NCBI GenBank assembly: GCA_002212725.1
Contig: MTCR01000108.1
Span: forward strand, 1 to 64,000
DNA length: 64,000 nt
Direction: 5' to 3'
Source: Sphingobacteriales bacterium TSM_CSM
Lineage (GTDB): Bacteria; Bacteroidota; Bacteroidia; Chitinophagales; UBA2359
In this document: positions 28,018-36,657 of the stretch, in pieces
Layout: each line of letters begins with the position of its first letter
How positions within the stretch are numbered: position 1 is the stretch's first letter
Position numbers and translations under genes: made by a program
The notes under the pieces: model-generated
The model's input: only the letters and a program-made list of their open reading frames with translations
Told to the model about the DNA's origin: nothing
The model's database searches: none

Positions 28018-28275
28018 GTATTTTTTGGGCAGAAGTTGAGTGTTATTAAAAAGCCGGTGTACTTTGTTTTTTCATGAGGTGGCAGCGTCACCGGTTTACA
28101 TTGACATGGTAACCGGCAAGCGATTGCTATACCGGACTTCATTTTATGCAGCTTTGCTTTAACCGGTTTTTTTACCCCCTACAAACAGCTATTGTGCTTT
28201 TGCCTCATAACGGTATGTTGTAAAAATGAATATGGGGCAATAATGAAATACCGGTCAATGTTGCGAAAAAATACC

Positions 28276-28283
28276 TAATTTTG
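28276..28283 (+). promoter_or_regulatory. -7 promoter element of the FAD oxidoreductase gene
   Basis: TAATTTTG matches TAnnTTTG, 22 bases before the ATG at 28306, giving a very short leader. Confidence 0.5.
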
Positions 28284-28305
28284 GGGCAAATTTAACCAAG
28301 GCTAT

Positions 28306-29583
28306 ATGGCTAAGTACGATGTTGTAATTGTTGGGGGCGGCATTGCGGGGTTAACCGCAGCCATAGAGTTGCAAAATGAGGGACTTACGGTAAAATTGCT
28401 GGAAGCCACCGACCGCATTGGCGGAAGGGTGAAAACCGATGTAATGGACGGCTTTCTGCTCGACCGCGGGTTTCAGGTATTGCTCACCGCTTATCCCGAA
28501 GTGTTCAGGCTGCTCGATTTTAAGGCGTTGGGCTTGTTTAACTTTGCCCCCGGCGCTTTAGTTTGGCGTGGCGGCAAGTTGCACAAAATGGTTGACCCCT
28601 TTAAACAGCCCGCTTCCATTATACCCGGTTTGCTTTCACCCATTGCCAATTTAGCCGATAAACTGAAAATTGTTGCGCTGCGAAACCGGTTAAAACGCTT
28701 TACGCCCGAACAGATTTTTTCGCAACCCGAAAAGTCATCAGCCGCCTACCTGCGCGAGTGGAATTTCTCTCCCACTTTTGTACAGGCTTTTTTTAAACCG
28801 TTTTTTGGCGGCATTTTCCTCGAAAGCGGTTTACAGACATCGAGCCGCATGTTGGAGTTTGTTTTTAAAATGTTTAGCGCCGGCAGCGCTGCCCTGCCCG
28901 CCGAAGGAATGGAAGCTATTCCGCGCCAAATGGCAGGGCGGCTTAAAACAGATACCATACAAACCAATGCCAAAGTTACCAAGGTAACCAAAACCAAGGT
29001 AACCACCGACAACGGCAATACTTACGAATGCCGCGCCGTGCTTATAGCCACCGATGCACCCGCTGCACAGCAACTGTTGAGCAACAAAGATTTACCTACG
29101 GCAGCCAACAGCGTTTCATGCCTGTATTTTACCACCGATAAACCACCCATTTTGCGCCCGTTTCTGGTGTTAAACGGCGAAGGCGAGGGGTTGGTTAACA
29201 ATATGTGTGTGCCCAGTTTGGTAAACCCCAACTATGCCCCGCCCGGACGACATCTTATATCGGTTACCGTTTTGGGTGCACACAACACCACAGAAGAACA
29301 ACTGCTCAACCAAGTGCGAAGCGAACTGCGGAAATGGTTTAGAAAGGAAGTGCGCTTTTGGGATCATCTTAAAACTTACCACATACCATATGCCCTTCCG
29401 CAACAACCACACCTTACCCTCCCCGATAAAAACAACATAAAGCCCATACAACCGGGTATATACCTCTGCGGCGACTACCTGTACAACGGTTCACTGAATG
29501 GCGCCATGGAATCGGGGCGTTTTACTGCCAATGCCTTAGCCTGGGATTTGGCGTTGTCCTTATCATCGGGCAAAAAACAGTAG
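28306..29583 (+). CDS. FAD-dependent oxidoreductase, amine oxidase / phytoene desaturase-like
   Basis: A 425-residue flavoprotein. The N-terminal dinucleotide-binding motif is DVVIVGGGIAGLTAAIEL (5-22) followed by EATDRIGGRVKTD, the FAD-contact block of the amine oxidase/protoporphyrinogen oxidase/phytoene desaturase superfamily. A C-terminal FAD motif is visible as GIYLCGDYLYNGSLNGAMESG. Substrate is unknown; no carotenoid genes flank it. The gene has a -7 element close to the start and is convergent with rfbD. Confidence 0.85.
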   Translation: MAKYDVVIVGGGIAGLTAAIELQNEGLTVKLLEATDRIGGRVKTDVMDGFLLDRGFQVLLTAYPEVFRLLDFKALGLFNFAPGALVWRGGKLHKMVDPFKQPASIIPGLLSPIANLADKLKIVALRNRLKRFTPEQIFSQPEKSSAAYLREWNFSPTFVQAFFKPFFGGIFLESGLQTSSRMLEFVFKMFSAGSAALPAEGMEAIPRQMAGRLKTDTIQTNAKVTKVTKTKVTTDNGNTYECRAVLIATDAPAAQQLLSNKDLPTAANSVSCLYFTTDKPPILRPFLVLNGEGEGLVNNMCVPSLVNPNYAPPGRHLISVTVLGAHNTTEEQLLNQVRSELRKWFRKEVRFWDHLKTYHIPYALPQQPHLTLPDKNNIKPIQPGIYLCGDYLYNGSLNGAMESGRFTANALAWDLALSLSSGKKQ

Positions 29584-29620
29584 GTCGGGGTGCTATATTT
29601 TGTCTGCAAACTGCCGGTAA

Positions 29621-30526
29621 TCAGGAGGTTTCACCATTGTTTTGCAGGTGGGCAAGGCAGTTCTGCAGGCTATGCCGCCAGTAAGGAATAAACAGATTAA
29701 AATCTGAACGTATTTTTTTGGTATTCAGCACACTGTAATGCGGGCGCTGTGCAGGGGTTGGGTATTCTTGGGTTTGAATGGGCACCACCGTACAGGCAAT
29801 GCCGGAAATAGACAGTGTTTCAACGGCAAGGTCGTACCATGATGCAATGCCGGTGTTGGCGTAGTGGTAAATATTGCCATGCCGTATTTGCTCTCTGAAA
29901 CCCAGAATATGTACCAATGCAATGGCAAGGTCGGGGGCATAGGTAGGCGAGCCGGTCTGGTCATATACCACTCTTAGTTCGGTGCGTTCCAGCCCTAAGC
30001 GCAGCATGGTTTTCACAAAGTTTTTTCCATAGGGCGAGTACAGCCACGAAGTTCGTATAATTAACGTATGCGGGTTAAAGCGCAGGGCCAGGTGTTCACC
30101 ATCCAGTTTGCTTCGGGCATAAATACCTTTGGGATTGGCCGGGTGGCTTTCGGAATATGGAATATTTGCGCAGCCGTCAAACACAAAATCGGTAGAAATA
30201 TGCAGCAGCAGGGCGTTACAATGCGCACATTCGCGGGCAAGGTAGGCCACGCCGGTGGCATTGGTAAAGTAAGCGGCTTCGGGTTCTTTTTCGGCATTGT
30301 CAACCTGTGTGTAAGCAGCGCAATTAATGACTGCATAAGGCATTAACTGCCGCATGATTGTTTCTGCCTGTTCGGGGCAGGTGAGGTTAAACTGGCTACT
30401 GCCCATAAAAATAAACTGGTAAGGCAAGCCGGGCGTTTGGGTTATCAGTGCCTGAAGGCATTGCCCCAATTGACCGCCGGCACCGGTAACCAGCACAACG
30501 GGTTTATTGGTTGCTATTTGTTGCAT
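29621..30526 (-). CDS. rfbD: dTDP-4-dehydrorhamnose reductase
   Basis: A 301-residue short-chain dehydrogenase-like enzyme that uses NADPH to make dTDP-L-rhamnose for surface polysaccharide. The NAD(P)-binding motif is LVTGAGGQLGQCL (12-24). The catalytic YxxxK is YARSK at 136-140, with ISTDFVFDG upstream, typical of RfbD, and RTSWLYSPYGKNFVKTML downstream. The other rml genes (rfbA, B, C) are not adjacent. It starts 12 bases after the stop of the pseudouridine synthase gene on the same strand, so these two are likely in one operon. Confidence 0.9.
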   Translation of the reverse strand: MQQIATNKPVVLVTGAGGQLGQCLQALITQTPGLPYQFIFMGSSQFNLTCPEQAETIMRQLMPYAVINCAAYTQVDNAEKEPEAAYFTNATGVAYLARECAHCNALLLHISTDFVFDGCANIPYSESHPANPKGIYARSKLDGEHLALRFNPHTLIIRTSWLYSPYGKNFVKTMLRLGLERTELRVVYDQTGSPTYAPDLAIALVHILGFREQIRHGNIYHYANTGIASWYDLAVETLSISGIACTVVPIQTQEYPTPAQRPHYSVLNTKKIRSDFNLFIPYWRHSLQNCLAHLQNNGETS

Positions 30527-30538
30527 GGCAATAAGTTT

Positions 30539-31219
30539 TTAGTGTGTAAGGGCATTCCATACAGTTTCGTGAGGCGGGTTGGCGGTAATAGTTAAATCGT
30601 TTTTTTTAACCGGGTGAACAAAGGAAATACTTCGGGCGTGCAGATGAATGGAGGCATCGGGGTTTGGGCGGTCAAATCCGTATTTTACATCGCCTTTTAT
30701 TGGGCAGCCTATGGCAGACAATTGTGCCCGTATTTGGTGATGCCGGCCAGTAATGGGTGTTACCTGCAGCAAATAATAGTGGTTGCTTTGCCGCAACAAT
30801 TCGTAATGCAGTTCGGCGCGTTTGGTATCGGGGCGCGGGGCAAGGTAAGCCTTTGATTTATTGGTTTTGGGGTCTTTAATAAGGTAATGTACCAGCGTTG
30901 CCTGTTCAGGATTTGGTTTGTTTTTTACCACCGCCCAATATGTTTTGCTTATGGTTCGGTCTTTAAACATTTGGTTCAGCCGTTCAAGGGCTTTGCCGGT
31001 TTTGGCAAACAACACCACCCCCGATACCGGCCGGTCAATACGGTGTACTACTCCTGCAAACACGTTGCCCGGTTTATTGTACGTTTCTTTCAGATACAGT
31101 TTTACCATATCTGCCAGGCAAATATCGCCGGTTATGTCTGACTGCACAAGCACGCCCGGCGCTTTGTTTACCGCAAGTACATGGTTATCTTCATACAATA
31201 TCTCAATACCTGCACGCAT
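30539..31219 (-). CDS. RluA-family pseudouridine synthase
   Basis: A 226-residue RNA pseudouridine synthase. The catalytic motif is GVVHRIDRPVSGVVLFAKT, with catalytic Asp62 in HRID (HRLD in most members). Other family landmarks are KTYWAVV and ITGRHHQIRAQLSAIG, followed by KYGFDRP. There is no S4 domain, so it resembles the short RluA/TruC-like type. The target uridine cannot be inferred. It is the promoter-proximal gene of the pair with rfbD and is divergent from the M43 protease. Confidence 0.9.
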   Translation of the reverse strand: MRAGIEILYEDNHVLAVNKAPGVLVQSDITGDICLADMVKLYLKETYNKPGNVFAGVVHRIDRPVSGVVLFAKTGKALERLNQMFKDRTISKTYWAVVKNKPNPEQATLVHYLIKDPKTNKSKAYLAPRPDTKRAELHYELLRQSNHYYLLQVTPITGRHHQIRAQLSAIGCPIKGDVKYGFDRPNPDASIHLHARSISFVHPVKKNDLTITANPPHETVWNALTH

Positions 31220-31350
31220 GTAGGGAGTTTAGAAAGGGTATATTTGCCAAATTTAGCTCTATTATAACCAATATGGCACACAAATTACGGTAAAACCGCT
31301 ATCTTTATACTATAATTTTACTTTTAGTTTTTTTAAAACACTCTTTTGTA

Positions 31351-33501
31351 ATGAGAAAAGGCAGTTTTATTGCAGTTTTATTATGTTTTTGTGTGCTTAC
31401 GCAAGCGCAGAATTTACAAAAATGCAGCACTATGGAAGGGCTGCAGGCCGAACAAATGCACAACCCGGGCAGGGTGGCGGAACTAAACCGCATTGAAACA
31501 TTTACCCAAAAGTGGATTCAGGAAAACGGCTCTGCCAAAGAGCAAATGACGGTTATTACCATACCGGTGGCAGTACATGTGTTGTACCTGCCCGGCGTTC
31601 CGCAATCCAACATTAGCGAAGCACAGATTTTGAGCCAGATAGATGTGTTGAACGAAGATTACCGACGGTTAAACGCCGATACAACTCTTACGCCCGATGT
31701 GTTTGTGCCACTTGCCGCCGATGCCGAGTTTGAATTTTGTATGGCACAGCGCGACCCCAACGGGTTGCCTACCACCGGTATTACCCGAACCCCTACCACT
31801 GTTACCTCTTTTAATACGCTAACCAACGATGCCAAATTTGATGCCACCGGCGGATATAATGCCTGGCCGGCCGATGATTATCTGAATATTTGGGTAGTGC
31901 CGGGTTTAGACGACGGGCTTACTTTGGGTTATGCTCAGTTTCCGGGTGGTGCCGATGCCACCGATGGCGTGGTAATTGGATACCGCTATTTTGGCAGGGT
32001 TGGAAACCTGGAAGTTCCGTATGACGAAGGGCGAACCACCACACACGAAGTGGGGCATTGGCTTAACCTGCGCCATATTTGGGGCGACGATGGCGGCGGC
32101 TGTACACAAGATGATTTGGTGAACGACACCCCACGCTCTGCCGATGCGTACTACGGTTGCCCTACCGGAAGCCCCAACTCCTGCACCGACTCGCCCACCG
32201 ATTACCCCGATATGTTTATGAACTATATGGATTACTGCAACGACAACTGCCTCAATATTTTTACCAACGGACAAAAGCAGCGCATGAGAGCCTTGTTTAT
32301 GCCCGGCGGCGCGCGTTACAGCATTACCCAATCTGAAGGGTGTGTGCCCGTAGAACAGGGCGCCAACGATGCCGTTTTGGTGGAACTGCTTGAACCCACC
32401 GGAACCGGCAACTGCACCACGGTTGAACCGGTTATTACCGTGCAAAACTTGGGTACAGAAGGACTGTATTATTTTATTGTAGAGTATAATTTTACCGGCG
32501 GCCCCGTGCAAACCTATGAGTGGACAGGAACTATTAACTCTTTGGAATCGGAGCAAATTACCCTGCCGCCCATTAATACCGTAGCAACCGGCATTATTCA
32601 TAACCTGCATATTAACATTACCTCGCCCAACGGATTGCCCGATTTTAGCCCCGATGACAACGAGGGAACTTATACCTTTGCCTCTGTCAGCGGTGGCAGC
32701 GCTCTGCCGTTCTTTGAAGGTTTTGAGCCGGGCACCAACTTTAACAACTGGTTCGACTCAAACCCCGACGGGCTGATTACCTTTGAACTTACCAATTCTG
32801 CCGCCGCCACCGGAACAAGTTCGGTTTTTATGAACAACTTCATTTATAATGCATCGGGCGCTACCGATGAGTTTGTTTTGCCGCATGTAAACCTTAGTGT
32901 ATCAAACCCTTATTTGCATTTTGATTTGGCGTATGCACTTATTCAGGCTGCCGGAACTTCTGATGTGTTGCAGGTGCTTATTTCTACTGATTGTGGCACA
33001 ACTTTTACCAATATATATACCAAAGCCGGCGATGCGCTGAGTACAGCTTCACCTACCGGCTCGGCTTTTGTTCCTTCATCGGGGCAGTGGCGTACAGAAA
33101 GCATTTCACTGGCTGCCTACCAGGGTGTGCGCAACGCGGTTATTAAGTTTAAACAAATTCGCGGAACGGGTAATAACCTGTATGTTGACAATATCAATAT
33201 TACCGATGGCGCTGTGAGCATTGCCCAACCCGATGTTTTACCGCTTTCCGGGTTGCAAATATACCCCAATCCTGCAGGCGGGCAGGCAATTTTACAGTTC
33301 AGCGCATACCAAAACGGCAAAGGGCTGATTACCATTACCGAGCTTAGCGGGCGGGTGTTGCTCACCCTTCCTGTTGGTTTACAAAGCGGCAACAACAGCA
33401 TGATACTGCCTTTGCAAACTCTTGCCAACGGCATGTATCTGGTAACAGTAACAGACCAAAACGGCGTTGCTGCAACACAAAAAATAACAGTGGTGCGTTA
33501 G
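31351..33501 (+). CDS. secreted M43 zinc metalloprotease with T9SS sorting domain
   Basis: A 716-residue exported protease of the M43 (pappalysin/cytophagalysin) family. A signal peptide covers residues 1-18. The zinc site is HEVGHWLNLRH, with ligands His232, His236 and His242 and catalytic Glu233. The Met-turn is FMNYMDYCND near residue 290. Residues about 345-440 are an Ig-like CARDB-type domain, followed by a MAM/jelly-roll-like segment to about 625. The last 80 residues form a T9SS sorting domain (LQIYPNPAGGQAILQF, ending KITVVR). It is expected on the cell surface or in the medium. A near-consensus TATCTTTA lies at 31300. Confidence 0.92.
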   Translation: MRKGSFIAVLLCFCVLTQAQNLQKCSTMEGLQAEQMHNPGRVAELNRIETFTQKWIQENGSAKEQMTVITIPVAVHVLYLPGVPQSNISEAQILSQIDVLNEDYRRLNADTTLTPDVFVPLAADAEFEFCMAQRDPNGLPTTGITRTPTTVTSFNTLTNDAKFDATGGYNAWPADDYLNIWVVPGLDDGLTLGYAQFPGGADATDGVVIGYRYFGRVGNLEVPYDEGRTTTHEVGHWLNLRHIWGDDGGGCTQDDLVNDTPRSADAYYGCPTGSPNSCTDSPTDYPDMFMNYMDYCNDNCLNIFTNGQKQRMRALFMPGGARYSITQSEGCVPVEQGANDAVLVELLEPTGTGNCTTVEPVITVQNLGTEGLYYFIVEYNFTGGPVQTYEWTGTINSLESEQITLPPINTVATGIIHNLHINITSPNGLPDFSPDDNEGTYTFASVSGGSALPFFEGFEPGTNFNNWFDSNPDGLITFELTNSAAATGTSSVFMNNFIYNASGATDEFVLPHVNLSVSNPYLHFDLAYALIQAAGTSDVLQVLISTDCGTTFTNIYTKAGDALSTASPTGSAFVPSSGQWRTESISLAAYQGVRNAVIKFKQIRGTGNNLYVDNINITDGAVSIAQPDVLPLSGLQIYPNPAGGQAILQFSAYQNGKGLITITELSGRVLLTLPVGLQSGNNSMILPLQTLANGMYLVTVTDQNGVAATQKITVVR

Positions 33502-33543
33502 GCATTTGCGACCACCAAACACAACAAAGCCTGACTAAAGAAA

Positions 33544-33838
33544 ACGTGAGGTTGGCTTTTGGTTTGGGTAAATTTGGAAATCGGGAATATAATTATTCAT
33601 GTGTTCAAAAATCGCCTTATAGTTCTAAAGTACTTACAAAACAAGGGTTACAGACTCCCACCCTTTTTAAGGGGGGGCTGGGGGGGATAAATGAAACAGC
33701 CTCACAACCGGGCTTCTTTTTTGATTTTGTTGATGCTTACCATAACTTTTGTACTTTTGGAATGGAGAAAAACGGACGAACAATTAAAAACCTTTGCAGA
33801 ATAAACCCACAACACTAATTTTAATTCCAACCTCACGT
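33544..33838. mobile_element. MITE-like element, 295 bp
   Basis: The ends are perfect 12-bp inverted repeats, ACGTGAGGTTGG at 33544-33555 and its complement at 33827-33838. They are flanked by an 8-bp direct repeat TAAAGAAA (33536-33543 and 33839-33846), as expected for a target-site duplication. It carries no plausible gene; inside are runs of G and the sequence CCCTTTTTAAGGGGGGG. Its size and structure fit a non-autonomous miniature element. It lies between the M43 protease stop and the terminator of the converging TonB receptor gene. Confidence 0.65.
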
Positions 33839-33844
33839 TAAAGA

Positions 33845-33894
33845 AAACACCGGCTACCGGTTGGGGGGTAAACCCGCTTCGGTAGCCGGTGTTT
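33845..33894. terminator. intrinsic terminator
   Basis: Perfect 15-bp stem, 33845-33859 with 33880-33894 (AAACACCGGCTACCG and its complement), loop of 20 bases with a T-rich end. It serves the convergent M43 protease (plus) and TonB receptor (minus) genes. Confidence 0.8.
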
Positions 33895-33941
33895 GTTTAA
33901 AGCGCCTGTTTACAACATAACCGGAAACAGGCAGGGTAATT

Positions 33942-36530
33942 TCAGAACGTAAACCCAATTTTGGTAAAGTAAAAAGCGCCGCTGAAACCCATTTGTACGG
34001 CATCCCACAAACCGCCGCTTTCGGTTTCGGTATCTTGTTGGGTGGGGTAAACGTTAAAAATATTAGCGCCGCCAATGGTAAGGTTCAGGTTATCGGTAAC
34101 ATCATAGCCAAGGGTAAGGTCGGTAACCCATCGGGGGTCATACACATCGCGCGTGCCAATCCAGTCTTCCAGTTCAACTTTGCCAAACCCTGTAAGCCGC
34201 ACATTGGCATTAAAACGCTTAATTTTGTAATCGAGAGAAAGATTTGTTTTAAAAGGCGGTGCCGAAGCCAGCAAAAACAGGCTGTCGCGGCTGCCAAAAT
34301 AAATGCTTTCTTTGCCTTGCAGTTTGTCGTTGGTTTTAACGTCTTCCACGGTCATTTTGTTAAAGTTGCCGGCAAAAGTGGCCTGCAGCCTGCCGGCGCC
34401 AATGCGGCGGGTGTAGGTAATAATTGCATCAAGCCCCAGGGTTCGGGTATCTACGGCGTTGGTAAAGAATTGGGCTGCGCCAACACCAAGCGCCTGCAAG
34501 TCGGCGCCAATATCGGGGTCGGTGTCTTCAAAGGCGCCGGTAAGCACAATGCGGTCTTTAATATTCACAAAATAGCCGTCAACCGTAAGGGTAAGCCCGT
34601 TTACGGGTTTAGCGGTAAATCCGAAACTGGCATTGAGCGAGGTTTCCTGTTTCAGTTCGGGAATTCCCAATACGCGGGTAATGGAGCTGTTGTTGGGGGC
34701 AATAATTTTATCAACCGGTACGCCGCCCACAAAGTCGGTAAAGGTAGAACTGAAATAGATTTGAGGCAGCGAGGGCGCTCTGAAACCGGTGCTTGCCGAA
34801 GCGCGCAAGGCAAAAAGTTTGGAAAACTCATATCGTGCGGCAATTTTACCGGTTAAGGTATTGCCAAAATCGCTGTAGCGCTCTGCCCTGACGGCTGCGC
34901 CCACCATAAATGCATCGGTAAAGTCCAGTTCGGTATCAATGTAGCCGGCCAGGTTGGTTCTGAATTCGTCGGTAACATCAGAAGGCTGGAAACCCGGAAA
35001 TCCCTGCGAGCCACCCGGTCGCCCCAACACATCGGTTTGTGTTATCAATCCGTTTACCACAGTATCAATTAAGCCGTAGTTGCGGTACGACCCCTCTTCT
35101 CCGGCAAAAATGCGGTAGTTGTCAACGCGGTATTCGGTGCCAAAAGCAAGGCTGATTCCCGAAAGCGGTTCGGGAAAAAATTGGGTAAAGCCAAGGCTGG
35201 TAGTGTTTTGGCTTAGTTGAAACCCTCCGGCATCAAACCTTGTAGGCGATTTTGCAAGCAAAGAAGCGTTCAGTGTTCCGTCAACATAGTAGTGGAAGCG
35301 GTTTACTCCGAAGGTGTTATTAAAATCTACTTCCCATTTGCGCAGTTTACCCCGCAAACCGGCCGATAGCGAGCGGTCTGTAATGGTAGATTGAATGCGC
35401 GGGTTAAAGCCGTTGGGGTAAATTTCGGGCACGTTGCGTTCGCTGTCGGCGGTGCGTGTCCATGCGTAGGCATCGGTAAAGCGGTGGTTTAGACCGCCAA
35501 AGGCATAGGCATGTATGTTGTCTGAAACAGGAACTTTGGCGTTAAAATAAGCGGCAAAGTTATCAGATTCGGCATCGCCGAATTTTTCGCGGTAGATATC
35601 GTATTCTTCGGGGTTTGCGGGGCGGTTGGTTTTATTTTTCCGCAGGTAATTGGTAGTAAAGTTTACAAAACCGCCATCGCCTATGGGCAGCCCGTAATTG
35701 CCGTTTACCTGTATGGTTTCACCATCAAAATCTTTATTGGTTCTGAATTTAGCTTTGTTGGCGCCTGCGGTAATGTTGCCGGTAAATTCATTTACATTAG
35801 ATTTAAGCACAATGTTAATTACGCCTGCAATTGCATCGGAACCGTATTGTGCGCTGGCGCCATCGCGCAGTATTTCAATGCGTTCAATGGCGGCGGCGGG
35901 AATGGTATTGAGGTCGGTGCCGGTATTGCCGCGCCCGCGGGTGCCAAAAATATTAACCAATGATGACTGGTGCCGGCGTTTGCCGTTAATGAGCACCAGG
36001 GTTTGGTCGGGTCCAAGGCCGCGGAGGGTGGCCGGGTCAACGTGGTCGCTGCCGTCGGCACCCGATTGGCGGTTGGAGTTAAAAGACGGTGCGGCATATT
36101 GCAGCAGTTGGTTAATGTCAACCTGTCCTACCGAGTTTATTACCTCGGCAATAGGTATAATGTCTATGGCTACCGGTGTTTCGGTGGCTGAGCGGTTCAG
36201 GCTTCGGGTTCCTACCACTTCAATACCCGACAGGTTGAGTACTTCGGCTTTTAAGACAACGTTAATTTCGGTTTGCCCTGCCGGAATAACCTCCTGCGTG
36301 GCAAATCCGATGTAGCTGAACACAATAACCGACTCGTTGCTTCGGTAATTTACGCTGTAATTTCCGTCGTAATCGCTAACGGTTCCCTGGTTGGTGCCTT
36401 TTTCAAACACATTTACCCCTACAAGGGTAAAGCCGTTTTCGTCTGTTATGTTTCCTTTCAGGGTGTACTGCGCCAACATAACAGTGGTTGAAAAGCACAG
36501 CATAACAATGGTTAGTGCAAGGTGTTTCAT
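33942..36530 (-). CDS. TonB-dependent outer-membrane receptor
   Basis: An 862-residue receptor with a signal peptide (1-20). Residues 22-95 form a carboxypeptidase-regulatory-like domain (YTLKGNITDENGFTLVGVNVF). The plug domain spans about 105-240, including LNRSATETPVAIDII and GLGPDQTLVLINGKRRH. The beta-barrel follows to the C-terminal aromatic residue (YFTKIGFTF). It imports a large or scarce ligand across the outer membrane with TonB energy. There is no SusD partner next to it, so it is not a standard SusCD glycan transporter; the ligand could be a metal chelate or vitamin. The gene is monocistronic by position. Confidence 0.92.
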   Translation of the reverse strand: MKHLALTIVMLCFSTTVMLAQYTLKGNITDENGFTLVGVNVFEKGTNQGTVSDYDGNYSVNYRSNESVIVFSYIGFATQEVIPAGQTEINVVLKAEVLNLSGIEVVGTRSLNRSATETPVAIDIIPIAEVINSVGQVDINQLLQYAAPSFNSNRQSGADGSDHVDPATLRGLGPDQTLVLINGKRRHQSSLVNIFGTRGRGNTGTDLNTIPAAAIERIEILRDGASAQYGSDAIAGVINIVLKSNVNEFTGNITAGANKAKFRTNKDFDGETIQVNGNYGLPIGDGGFVNFTTNYLRKNKTNRPANPEEYDIYREKFGDAESDNFAAYFNAKVPVSDNIHAYAFGGLNHRFTDAYAWTRTADSERNVPEIYPNGFNPRIQSTITDRSLSAGLRGKLRKWEVDFNNTFGVNRFHYYVDGTLNASLLAKSPTRFDAGGFQLSQNTTSLGFTQFFPEPLSGISLAFGTEYRVDNYRIFAGEEGSYRNYGLIDTVVNGLITQTDVLGRPGGSQGFPGFQPSDVTDEFRTNLAGYIDTELDFTDAFMVGAAVRAERYSDFGNTLTGKIAARYEFSKLFALRASASTGFRAPSLPQIYFSSTFTDFVGGVPVDKIIAPNNSSITRVLGIPELKQETSLNASFGFTAKPVNGLTLTVDGYFVNIKDRIVLTGAFEDTDPDIGADLQALGVGAAQFFTNAVDTRTLGLDAIITYTRRIGAGRLQATFAGNFNKMTVEDVKTNDKLQGKESIYFGSRDSLFLLASAPPFKTNLSLDYKIKRFNANVRLTGFGKVELEDWIGTRDVYDPRWVTDLTLGYDVTDNLNLTIGGANIFNVYPTQQDTETESGGLWDAVQMGFSGAFYFTKIGFTF

Positions 36531-36657
36531 AAGTAAAATTTTGGTTGGTAAACAATTTTGCTAAATTAGTACTGTTTGCAGCAAATTGGACAGGCCAAAG
36601 TACTAAGTATTATTTAAACTTCAGCCCCGAAATTTACATTTCGGAGGCTATAATAAA

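Larger units (their letters stand above)
27953..28305. other. intergenic region between divergent genes
   Basis: About 350 bases between the ABC-F gene (minus) and the FAD oxidoreductase gene (plus). Apart from one -7 element for each gene, I see no gene, RNA or strong hairpin here. Confidence 0.6.

Noticed and set aside
27936-28142. Minus-strand open frame of 68 codons upstream of the ABC-F gene
   Set aside because: It overlaps the ABC-F start and its promoter element and shows no protein-like pattern.
33546-33818. Plus-strand open frame of 90 codons
   Set aside because: It lies inside the MITE-like element, has low-complexity G-rich sequence and no recognisable protein features.
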